DNA of 19,887 nt from CAZPMT01 sp964587655 (GTDB lineage Bacteria; Hydrogenedentota; Hydrogenedentia; Hydrogenedentales; SLHB01). The notes below the pieces were generated by a model. That model did not search any database and had not been told where the DNA came from. It worked only from the letters and a program-made list of their open reading frames with translations. The DNA is taken from contig CAZPMT010000105.1 in the NCBI GenBank assembly GCA_964587655.1, positions 1 through 19,887 on the forward strand. Direction: 5' to 3'. Made by a program: the position numbers and the translations under genes. Of this stretch, positions 5,356-12,674 are shown one piece after another (position 1 is the stretch's first letter; the number at the start of each line of letters is the position of its first letter).

Positions 5356-7800
5356 ATGGCTGCTTTGACCGAGCGAAAGAAAACAGCGGCGAAACCCAAG
5401 CCGACGCCGCGCACACGGAAGCCGGAGCACATGTCACTCGAGGAGTGGCAGGTTGCCTTGCGCCGAGAGTACGGCCGGCAACAGGATTTCAAGTTCAAGA
5501 ATATCGGTGCGGAGTCCTTCTTATCGGAGTTCGCCGTGACGAACCCAAAGAGCGGACGGACGTATCGCGTGGCGATACGCGGAAGGGCGTTGGGCGCCAA
5601 TTTCTGCTCGTGTCCGGACTTTGCGGTGAACACACTGGGCACCTGTAAACATATCGAATGGCTCCTTGCCAAACTTGAGAGGAAACCAGGCGGAGAAAAG
5701 TCGTTACGAGAAGGATTTCGGCCCCCGTACTCCGAAGTTTACCTGCAGTACGGTGCGCGGCGCCGGGTTTGCTTTCGCGCGGGAACGCAATGTCCTATGG
5801 ACTTTCACGAAGCAGCCCGCCGCTATTTCCACGCGGATGGTTACCTCCGGCCCGATGCCGCCGCCGGGTTCGAACATTTCGTGCGGGAGACTTCGACGTC
5901 TGGTCATGAGGTCCGTATCTATGATGACGCGTTGGAGTTTGTGGCGCGGTTGCGCGACAACGAAAAACGCGCCAAGGAGATCGCGCGCGGTTTTGAAGGG
6001 CCGTCCGCCTCAAGGGCATTCGACCGGCTCCTAAAAACCGAACTCTACCCCTACCAGCAGAAAGGCGCTCTCTTCGCGGCAAGAGCCGGACGCTGTCTCA
6101 TTGCGGACGATATGGGGTTGGGCAAGACCATCGAGTCCATTGCCGCCGTGGAGATTCTTGCGCGAGCGGTCGGCGTCGAGCGGGTCCTCGTGGTATGTCC
6201 CACGGCGCTCAAACACCAGTGGAAAAGCGAAGTCGAACGGTTCGCGGAACGTACGGCGATGGTCGTCGAGGGGTTTTCCCACGAACGCGCACAGCGGTAT
6301 CGTGACGATTCCTTCTACAAGATCACCAACTACGATACGGTCCATCGCGACATCGCCCTGATCAATGCGTGGCATCCGGACCTTGTGATCCTTGATGAGG
6401 CGCAACGCATCAAGAACTGGGAAACGCGACGAGCCCAGTGCGTCAAGCAGATCGACACGACCTACGCCATCGTACTCACGGGCACGCCCCTGGAGAATCG
6501 TTTGTCGGAACTGCACTCGATCATGGAATTCGTGGACAAGTTCCACTTGGGGCCGTTATTCCGTTTCCTGGACGAGCATCAGCATACCGACGACCATGGC
6601 CGCGTCATCGGATACAGGCATCTCGACCGAATCAAGGAAAGTCTTGCGTCCGTGCTCGTGCGGCGCCGAAAGCAAGAGGTACTTCTGGAACTGCCGGGGC
6701 GGACGGACAAGCACTTGTTCGTCGACATGACGGAACCCCAGCGCAAGATACATGACGAATACCGTGACGTCGTCACTCAGATCGTGGCCAAGTGGCGCCG
6801 CCGCGGGTTCCTGACCGAACAGGAGCAGCGGCGGCTCATGGTGGCGCTGCAATTCATGCGCATGTCTTGCAACAGCACCTACCTGATCGACAAGGTAACC
6901 GAGCACGGCCCGAAAATCGACGAGTGCCGATTGCTCTTGGACGACATTCTTGAGACGCCGGAGAACAAGATTGTGGTGTTCAGCCAATGGCTCGGCACGC
7001 ACGAGCTCCTCCTGCGACGGCTGAACGGCACGAAGGCCCTTTGCGCGTTCTATCACGGTTCGTTGGACTCCAAGAGGCGGAAGTCCGTGATCGATCGATT
7101 CAAGAACGAACCGGATTGCCGCGTCCTCCTCTGCACCGATTCCGGCGGTGTCGGCCTCAACCTGCAAGTGGCGTCGGCGCTGATCAACATGGATCAGCCC
7201 TGGAACCCGGCCGTGCTCGAGCAACGGGTCGGCCGAATCCACCGGCTCGGACAACGCCGCAGCGTGCAGGTCTACCATTTCGTCGCGCGCGACACCATCG
7301 AGCACGGCATGCTCGACGTCCTCAAGTTCAAGTCCGCGATGTTTGAAGGAGTCCTCGACGGCGGCGAAACCGAGGTGTTCCTCGGCGGCGGCAAGATGAA
7401 GAGGTTCATGGAAACGGTCGAGAAGGTTTCCGAATCCATACCGCAGCATGTACCGACGCAAGAGGAGACGGTCGATGCCGCTGACGCGCGCTCCGCTGAA
7501 ACCGAATTGCCGCCTGAGGAAAAGGAAGCGATTGTGACGCCCGCAGCCCCGCAACAACAGGCGTGGAGCGATCTATTGGCCACTGGAATCGATTTGCTTG
7601 GACGACTCAGCCAGGCAATACAAGCACGACCGAGCGGAGACAGACCGGCGCCGGGCCTCGCGGCACTGGTCGCCCGCGACGAGAAAACCGGCGCCGCCGA
7701 AATCCGCATTCCCCTGCCCGATGCCGGAGCGGCTCAGAAACTCGGCGATTTCCTCGCCGGGCTTGGAAACGTAATCAAGACGCTGGCCGAACGCCGCTGA
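5356..7800 (+). CDS. SWIM zinc-finger and SNF2/DEAD-box helicase
   Basis: The 814-residue product begins at ATG 5356, 43 codons inside the longest open frame; AAAGGG lies about 10 nt upstream and the extra 43 codons look non-coding. An N-terminal SWIM finger has C84-x-C86 and C97-x-H99. The SNF2 ATPase core follows, with DDMGLGKT (251-258), DEAQ (347-350) and LTGTPLENRLSEL. Helicase domain C has KIVVFSQW, SGGVGLNLQ and GRIHRLGQ (626-633). About 140 C-terminal residues form an acidic linker and a short helical tail of unknown role. The family uses ATP to remodel DNA- or RNAP-bound complexes; the bacterial target is unknown. The 188-nt gap before it has no convincing promoter. Confidence 0.92.
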   Translation: MAALTERKKTAAKPKPTPRTRKPEHMSLEEWQVALRREYGRQQDFKFKNIGAESFLSEFAVTNPKSGRTYRVAIRGRALGANFCSCPDFAVNTLGTCKHIEWLLAKLERKPGGEKSLREGFRPPYSEVYLQYGARRRVCFRAGTQCPMDFHEAARRYFHADGYLRPDAAAGFEHFVRETSTSGHEVRIYDDALEFVARLRDNEKRAKEIARGFEGPSASRAFDRLLKTELYPYQQKGALFAARAGRCLIADDMGLGKTIESIAAVEILARAVGVERVLVVCPTALKHQWKSEVERFAERTAMVVEGFSHERAQRYRDDSFYKITNYDTVHRDIALINAWHPDLVILDEAQRIKNWETRRAQCVKQIDTTYAIVLTGTPLENRLSELHSIMEFVDKFHLGPLFRFLDEHQHTDDHGRVIGYRHLDRIKESLASVLVRRRKQEVLLELPGRTDKHLFVDMTEPQRKIHDEYRDVVTQIVAKWRRRGFLTEQEQRRLMVALQFMRMSCNSTYLIDKVTEHGPKIDECRLLLDDILETPENKIVVFSQWLGTHELLLRRLNGTKALCAFYHGSLDSKRRKSVIDRFKNEPDCRVLLCTDSGGVGLNLQVASALINMDQPWNPAVLEQRVGRIHRLGQRRSVQVYHFVARDTIEHGMLDVLKFKSAMFEGVLDGGETEVFLGGGKMKRFMETVEKVSESIPQHVPTQEETVDAADARSAETELPPEEKEAIVTPAAPQQQAWSDLLATGIDLLGRLSQAIQARPSGDRPAPGLAALVARDEKTGAAEIRIPLPDAGAAQKLGDFLAGLGNVIKTLAERR

Positions 7801-7881
7801 GCATAGACGGCGTTGCGCGGCATCGTAGCATCGTGTTAGCCTAGCGCTTCACGAAGCCCACTTTCTTTGCGAGGTTTTTCC

Positions 7882-9849
7882 ATGGCGGATTCCGGCGCCG
7901 ATGCGTTTGCGCTGCTTGCCGACGACGATCCGAGAGGCTCGGCCCGGAGCATTTTCCTGCGCCTGTTCGGCTACGCGTTGCCATATAAAGGCCGCGTGCT
8001 CGTTTCCCTTTTCTTTGCGATGATCATTGCCGTTTCCTTCGGGACGCTGCTCGTCCTCGTCGGCACGGGTGTCCGGCTGACGTTGTACAAGGCGCCGGAT
8101 CCGGCGGCGATCGCGGCCGGCGCGCCCGTTGGCCCGGACCCAGCGGTAGAGATGGCGCAGCGGATTTCCGAGGAAGCATCCCGCATCAAGGAGCGTATCG
8201 GATGGGCGCCGGAGAATCTCGACAAGCGATTCCTCGCCGCCGTGGACCATATGCGGGAACAACCCATGTATGCTCTGGGCGTTCTGTCCGCGCTGGTGAT
8301 CAGCCTCTCGTTTCTGGTCGGCATCGCGCGGTTTCTTCAAGAGTACTTAGCGGGATCCGTGTGCGCGAGCGTCACGACGGACATCGAGCGCGAGATGTAC
8401 CGCAACATCATCCGCCAACCCATGGGCTTCTTCGAAGCAACCGCGTCCGGCGAGATCCTGTCGCGTTTCGCGAACGACGCCTTCGTCGTCACCCAAGGCC
8501 TGATGGACGTATTCATAAAGCTGATGCGCGAGCCTTTCAAAGCCGTGGTCTTGTTCGCCGTGGCGCTTTCGGTGGATCCGTGGCTCGCACTGGTCGGCAT
8601 GTGCGTGATTCCGCCTGTCTTCTACGTCCTCATCTTCATCGGCAAGAAAATGCGCCGGAGCATGCGCCGTTCGCTCGAACGGATCGCTTCGATGGTCTCG
8701 CTGATCAGCGAGTCGGTGCACGGGATCATCATCGTCAAAGGCTACAACATGGAAGCGTACGAGATGGACCGCGTGAACGCCCAGATCATGAAGCTCGGGC
8801 GCTACCTGCGGCGTCTGGTCCGGCTGGACGCGGCCGCTGGTCCCGTGACCGAGTTCATGTTGATCGTCGGTGTCGTGATCTTCGTGATGTTTAGCGGATA
8901 CCGCGTCGTTCGCGGCGAACTGGACTTTGCCGGCCTCACGCAACTGTACCTGGCGCTCGCGCTGATGCTCGACCCGATGCGAAAGCTCTCGAACGTCAAC
9001 AATATCCTCCAGAAGAGCGCCGCAAGCGCCGAGCGCGTCTTCGAGTTCATCGATCTGAAACCGTCGATCGTTGAAGCGCCGAACGCCGTCGAGTTGCCGC
9101 CGCTTCGCGAAAACGTCCGGTTCGAGAACGTGCGGTTTTCGTACGACGGCAAGACCGAGGTCCTAAAGGGCATCGATATCGAGATCAAAAAGGGCGAAAA
9201 CGTTGCGCTCGTCGGATCGAGCGGCGCCGGCAAGAGCACCCTCGCAAAACTGCTGCCGCGCTTCTACGACGTGTCCGCTGGCGCAATCAAGATCGACGGA
9301 GTGGATATCCGCCAAGCGACCTTTACCAGCCTGCGCGACAAGATCAGCATTGTCACGCAGGACACCATCCTCTTCGATGACAGCATTCGGGTGAACATCG
9401 CGTACGGACAGGAGACGTACAGCGACGAACGCATCCGAGACGCCGCGCGCGCCGCCCACGCAATCGAATTCATCGACAAACTCGAACATGGGTTTGACAC
9501 CGTCATCGGCGAATCGGGCTGCACGCTCTCGGGCGGCCAGCGCCAGCGCCTCGCCATCGCGCGCGCCATAATCAAGGACCCGGCCATTCTGATACTGGAC
9601 GAGGCGACGTCGAGCCTGGATTCGGAAAGCGAGCGGCTCATCCAGGACGCGCTTGATCGCTTCGTGACGGGCCGGACGGCCATCGTCATCGCTCACAGAT
9701 TGTCGACGGTCCAGCGCGCGGATCGGATCCTCGTTATCGACGACGGACGCGTCGTCGAGCAAGGCACGCATCAGGAACTGCTCGCGCGCGGCGGCATCTA
9801 CAACCGGCTCTACAAAATTCAGTTCGGCCTCAAGAGCAGCGAAGCGTAG
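7882..9849 (+). CDS. ABC exporter, MsbA-like, fused membrane and ATPase domains
   Basis: The 655-residue product uses ATG 7882, with GAGG 7 nt upstream; a TTG at 7867 is less likely. The membrane half has TM1 at about 38-63, TM2 at about 130-155 and four later helices. The nucleotide-binding half has Walker A GSSGAGKST (445-453), signature LSGGQ (549-553), Walker B with D573 and catalytic E574, and switch His605. Such half-transporters dimerise in the inner membrane. Sequence and length fit lipid A/multidrug exporters of the MsbA group, but the substrate cannot be read. The loop between TM1 and TM2 is about 65 residues, longer than in typical MsbA. It converges on the PPTase gene, 3 nt away. 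Confidence 0.92.
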   Translation: MADSGADAFALLADDDPRGSARSIFLRLFGYALPYKGRVLVSLFFAMIIAVSFGTLLVLVGTGVRLTLYKAPDPAAIAAGAPVGPDPAVEMAQRISEEASRIKERIGWAPENLDKRFLAAVDHMREQPMYALGVLSALVISLSFLVGIARFLQEYLAGSVCASVTTDIEREMYRNIIRQPMGFFEATASGEILSRFANDAFVVTQGLMDVFIKLMREPFKAVVLFAVALSVDPWLALVGMCVIPPVFYVLIFIGKKMRRSMRRSLERIASMVSLISESVHGIIIVKGYNMEAYEMDRVNAQIMKLGRYLRRLVRLDAAAGPVTEFMLIVGVVIFVMFSGYRVVRGELDFAGLTQLYLALALMLDPMRKLSNVNNILQKSAASAERVFEFIDLKPSIVEAPNAVELPPLRENVRFENVRFSYDGKTEVLKGIDIEIKKGENVALVGSSGAGKSTLAKLLPRFYDVSAGAIKIDGVDIRQATFTSLRDKISIVTQDTILFDDSIRVNIAYGQETYSDERIRDAARAAHAIEFIDKLEHGFDTVIGESGCTLSGGQRQRLAIARAIIKDPAILILDEATSSLDSESERLIQDALDRFVTGRTAIVIAHRLSTVQRADRILVIDDGRVVEQGTHQELLARGGIYNRLYKIQFGLKSSEA

Positions 9850-9852
9850 ATC

Positions 9853-10605
9853 TCACCGCGGCGGCCACCGCCAGCAAGCCACATCCGCCACCGCGCCTTC
9901 AACGGCAAGCGCCGCCGCATAGCCGGGACATGGCGTAACGTCGAACAACTTCCAGCGCGCCGCATCCTCCGGCTCGACTTCCGAAGACAGGAGCGCGGCG
10001 GCCACGCCTGGTCTCAACGTCACCTCAAACTTGTCCAGAGGTGCGGCAAGGCCGTTTCCCTTTCCTTTGAGATACGCCTCTTTTCGCGTCCAACACGCGT
10101 GGAACGCGTCGAGTTGCTGCTCCGGCGGCAACGCGCGGATTTCCGCCGCTTCGCGCGGCGCGAAAAAACGATCCGCCAACTTGAGGGAGTCCCTGCGCAG
10201 CTCGATCTGCTCGATGTCGATGCCGACCTCAATTCCCTTGGCGACCGCGCACATGAATAACATTCCCGAGTGAGAGACGTTGAAGCGGACGCGGCTCTTG
10301 GCGCGCGCGGCGGCGAGGCCGGGCTTGCCGTAAGGCCCGTACTCGAAACGAATCGACTGCGCTTCGGTTTGGCAGTGGCGGGCAAGGATGTCTCGCAGGA
10401 CGCCTCTTCCAATGACGTACTTGTCCCTCAAATCATCGAAGCGAAAACGGCTGGCGCGAGCAAGTTCGTCCTCGGACAGCGTGCCCCGTAACATCTCGAT
10501 CCTCTCTTGCGGTTGATCGAGCGCCGCCAGCCAAACGTGGACGTCTCCTTCGCCCAACTCGGGATCAAGAGGACCTGGGTTCGGTATCATGGGCGGCTCA
10601 TCCAT
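9853..10605 (-). CDS. 4'-phosphopantetheinyl transferase, Sfp type
   Basis: The 250-residue product transfers the phosphopantetheine arm of CoA to a serine on acyl- or peptidyl-carrier proteins. Family motifs are present: FNVSHS (108-113), GIDIE with metal ligands D130 and E132, and WTRKEAYLKGKG (172-183) with E176. The length matches Sfp-type rather than the short AcpS type. The ATG sits in ATGGATGA, overlapping the stop of the upstream URO-D gene by 8 nt. No clear Shine-Dalgarno is visible, suggesting translational coupling. ATG 10590 is an alternative start. No carrier protein, NRPS or PKS gene is in the window, so its target is unknown; it could serve fatty-acid ACP. Confidence 0.92.
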   Translation of the reverse strand: MDEPPMIPNPGPLDPELGEGDVHVWLAALDQPQERIEMLRGTLSEDELARASRFRFDDLRDKYVIGRGVLRDILARHCQTEAQSIRFEYGPYGKPGLAAARAKSRVRFNVSHSGMLFMCAVAKGIEVGIDIEQIELRRDSLKLADRFFAPREAAEIRALPPEQQLDAFHACWTRKEAYLKGKGNGLAAPLDKFEVTLRPGVAAALLSSEVEPEDAARWKLFDVTPCPGYAAALAVEGAVADVACWRWPPR

Positions 10606-11599
10606 TCGTGTAGACGCCGTACTCGCGAAAGGCCGCGCACATCGCGTCGATTTTCTCTTGCGTATGCCCTATTGCGCCGGGGGAACTGTACGCCATGCTG
10701 ATGAGGCCGCCGCGATGATTTCCAACGGTCGCCATCATGCGCTTTACGTATCGGCGGATATCATCGAGCGACCCGCGCACCATCGTCTGCTGAATGTCGA
10801 CGGGGCACCAAAAGGCGAGTCTGCCGCCGGCGGCGCGGTCGAGATTCTCGAGGCCCATGTTCTCCTGTTGGTCCATTTGAATGACGTTGAGTCCGGCGTC
10901 GATGAAAGCGGGCAGGAATTCGACGATATGCCCGCAAGAGTGGAGCCAGACGTCCATTCCGAGATCGTGCGCCAGCTTCCAGTTCTCGCGATAAAAGGGC
11001 AGGAAGAACTCATCGAGGAGATCAAGCCCGATCATCGTGCGGTCCTGGAGTCCCCAGTCGTCATATCCCATCACGCCGTGGCAGCCGATCTCCGCGAGCA
11101 TGCGGATGGACTCGCGCTGCCTATGCGCCATCCGCGCGATCAGCGCTTTGAGGTGGTTCGGTCGCTCGTAATAAGCGAGGAACAGCGCATGCAGTCCCAT
11201 GATGCTGTGCGTGCCTTCGTGAAGAGAGCTGAACGGCATCACGCCCAGGCAGTACTTCTCGGCTCCGCCTTTTCGGCAGAACTCGATATTGGCGCGCGCA
11301 TCTTCGTAATACTCCGGGTTGTTAAGGTCTGGAAAGGCGTACTCCGCCTGCCGCGTGACATCCGGGATCGGCCAGACCACGGCCTCGCCCATGCTGTTCC
11401 GCTCGGACTTTTCCCAAACCACGCCCCACTCGTCGATCCGCCGCTCATGGTTCCCGTACGGCGTCCAAGGTTGGTGCTCCGGCGGGCGCGGCATCCAGAG
11501 CCACAGGATGTCATTCTCCAGTCCGTCCGGAAGCGAATGCGGGATTCGGTCCGGCCCGTCGAAATGGATGGCGCGTCTGACGCGTTCGCGCGAGGTCAT
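10598..11599 (-). CDS. URO-D-family protein (uroporphyrinogen decarboxylase fold), copy 2
   Basis: The product is 333 residues. The N-terminus MTSRERVRRAIHFDGPDRIP is typical of methyltransferase-type URO-D-fold proteins rather than haem-pathway HemE. A zinc-type motif H220-x-C222 with a later C265 matches the H-x-C-xn-C site of corrinoid:CoM methyltransferases such as MtaA. GYDDWG lies at 178-183. The likely role is methyl transfer to or from a corrinoid or thiol, but the substrate is unknown, and no corrinoid protein or reactivase is adjacent. It starts 9 nt after the upstream paralogue, with TAAGGA in the gap, and overlaps the PPTase gene by 8 nt. Confidence 0.88.
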   Translation of the reverse strand: MTSRERVRRAIHFDGPDRIPHSLPDGLENDILWLWMPRPPEHQPWTPYGNHERRIDEWGVVWEKSERNSMGEAVVWPIPDVTRQAEYAFPDLNNPEYYEDARANIEFCRKGGAEKYCLGVMPFSSLHEGTHSIMGLHALFLAYYERPNHLKALIARMAHRQRESIRMLAEIGCHGVMGYDDWGLQDRTMIGLDLLDEFFLPFYRENWKLAHDLGMDVWLHSCGHIVEFLPAFIDAGLNVIQMDQQENMGLENLDRAAGGRLAFWCPVDIQQTMVRGSLDDIRRYVKRMMATVGNHRGGLISMAYSSPGAIGHTQEKIDAMCAAFREYGVYTNG

Positions 11600-11608
11600 G
11601 ACAAGTCC

Positions 11609-12613
11609 TTACTGATTTTGAAGCACCTCGATCATCGCCGCGATGTTCTCCGGCTTCGCGTCGGGCGGAATCGCGTGCGCCGGCGCCGCAAAATATCCGC
11701 CATCCTTTCCCACGCCGTCTATGAGTCGCTTGATCTGTTCCTTCACCTCGCCCACGGTCGCGTACGGCAACGTCCGCTGCGTGCTTATCCCGCCGAAGAA
11801 ACACAGTCGGCCGCCGTACCGCTTCTTCGCGTCGAACACGTCGATGACTTCCGGCTGGAACGGATTGAACACGTCGAGGCCGTCCTCGATGAGGTCCGGG
11901 AACAACTCGTCCACCTTCCCGCACGAATGAATGACCACATATTTCCCGCGGTCTTTCACCGCCTTATACTGTTGCCGCACGCGCGGCTCGATGAACTCCT
12001 TCCACAGATCGTATCCCATGAGCAGGCCGCGTTGGTGACCCCAGTCGTCGCCGAAATACATCGCGTCGATGCCGTACGAACACGCGTGGTCGACAATAGC
12101 GAGATTGAATTCGAGGATGCGATCGAGCAGCGTGTGGGCGAACGCCTTGTCCGCACACATCGCCATCAGAAGGTTCTCCATCCCCGCCAACGTCCACGCG
12201 CGTTCGAACAGCGAGAAGCCAATCTCCGCGATGACGAATTGGTCCTCCGTTTCCATCGGGCGTTGCGGGTAAGCCGCGCAGCGCGACGGATCATGCGGGT
12301 CCGGGAATGCAAACGACCCGGCGTTGTCCGCGTTCACAAGGCAATTCACGACCACGCCGATATCCTTATCGACGCTGCGGTCCCACCGAACGCCGAACTG
12401 GTCTTGCCAGACATCCGGCGCAATCTCCCGCCACGCGCCCGCGGGCGCCGTCGACAGAAACGAGAAGCAGTTACCCAGCTTCGACGCGAAGTCCGGATCT
12501 CCGTGGAATTCGACCATCTTTGCATGGGACTTTTGCGTGAAGCCGATGTTGTAAGGAGTCTTGTCGGGCTGCTTGTGATTCAACGACGCAAGGACACGTT
12601 CACGATTCGTCAT
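11609..12613 (-). CDS. URO-D-family protein (uroporphyrinogen decarboxylase fold), copy 1
   Basis: The product is 334 residues from ATG 12613, chosen because of the strong GGGAGGTGG 3-11 nt upstream and because MTNRERVLASLNHKQPDKTP matches the family and the paralogue; a longer frame to 12928 overlaps the glycosidase gene and is rejected. It carries H229-x-C231 and C271, the same metal-type spacing as its neighbour, and GDDWGHQRG in the same place as the paralogue's GYDDWG. The two proteins are clearly diverged, so this is an old duplication or a heterodimer-like pair. It lies 61 nt downstream of the GH116-like gene with no terminator seen between them. The reaction is inferred only from the family. 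Confidence 0.88.
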   Translation of the reverse strand: MTNRERVLASLNHKQPDKTPYNIGFTQKSHAKMVEFHGDPDFASKLGNCFSFLSTAPAGAWREIAPDVWQDQFGVRWDRSVDKDIGVVVNCLVNADNAGSFAFPDPHDPSRCAAYPQRPMETEDQFVIAEIGFSLFERAWTLAGMENLLMAMCADKAFAHTLLDRILEFNLAIVDHACSYGIDAMYFGDDWGHQRGLLMGYDLWKEFIEPRVRQQYKAVKDRGKYVVIHSCGKVDELFPDLIEDGLDVFNPFQPEVIDVFDAKKRYGGRLCFFGGISTQRTLPYATVGEVKEQIKRLIDGVGKDGGYFAAPAHAIPPDAKPENIAAMIEVLQNQ

Positions 12614-12674
12614 GACCACCTCCCATATCAGGCATTCAATGAAGCAGGATGATATCGCATAACGTACCGCGCGG

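Noticed and set aside
10589..12652. A 687-codon + strand open frame opposite the URO-D genes
   Set aside because: The - strand proteins have clear family motifs and ribosome binding sites; the + strand product is Arg/His/Val-rich and looks like a frame shadow.
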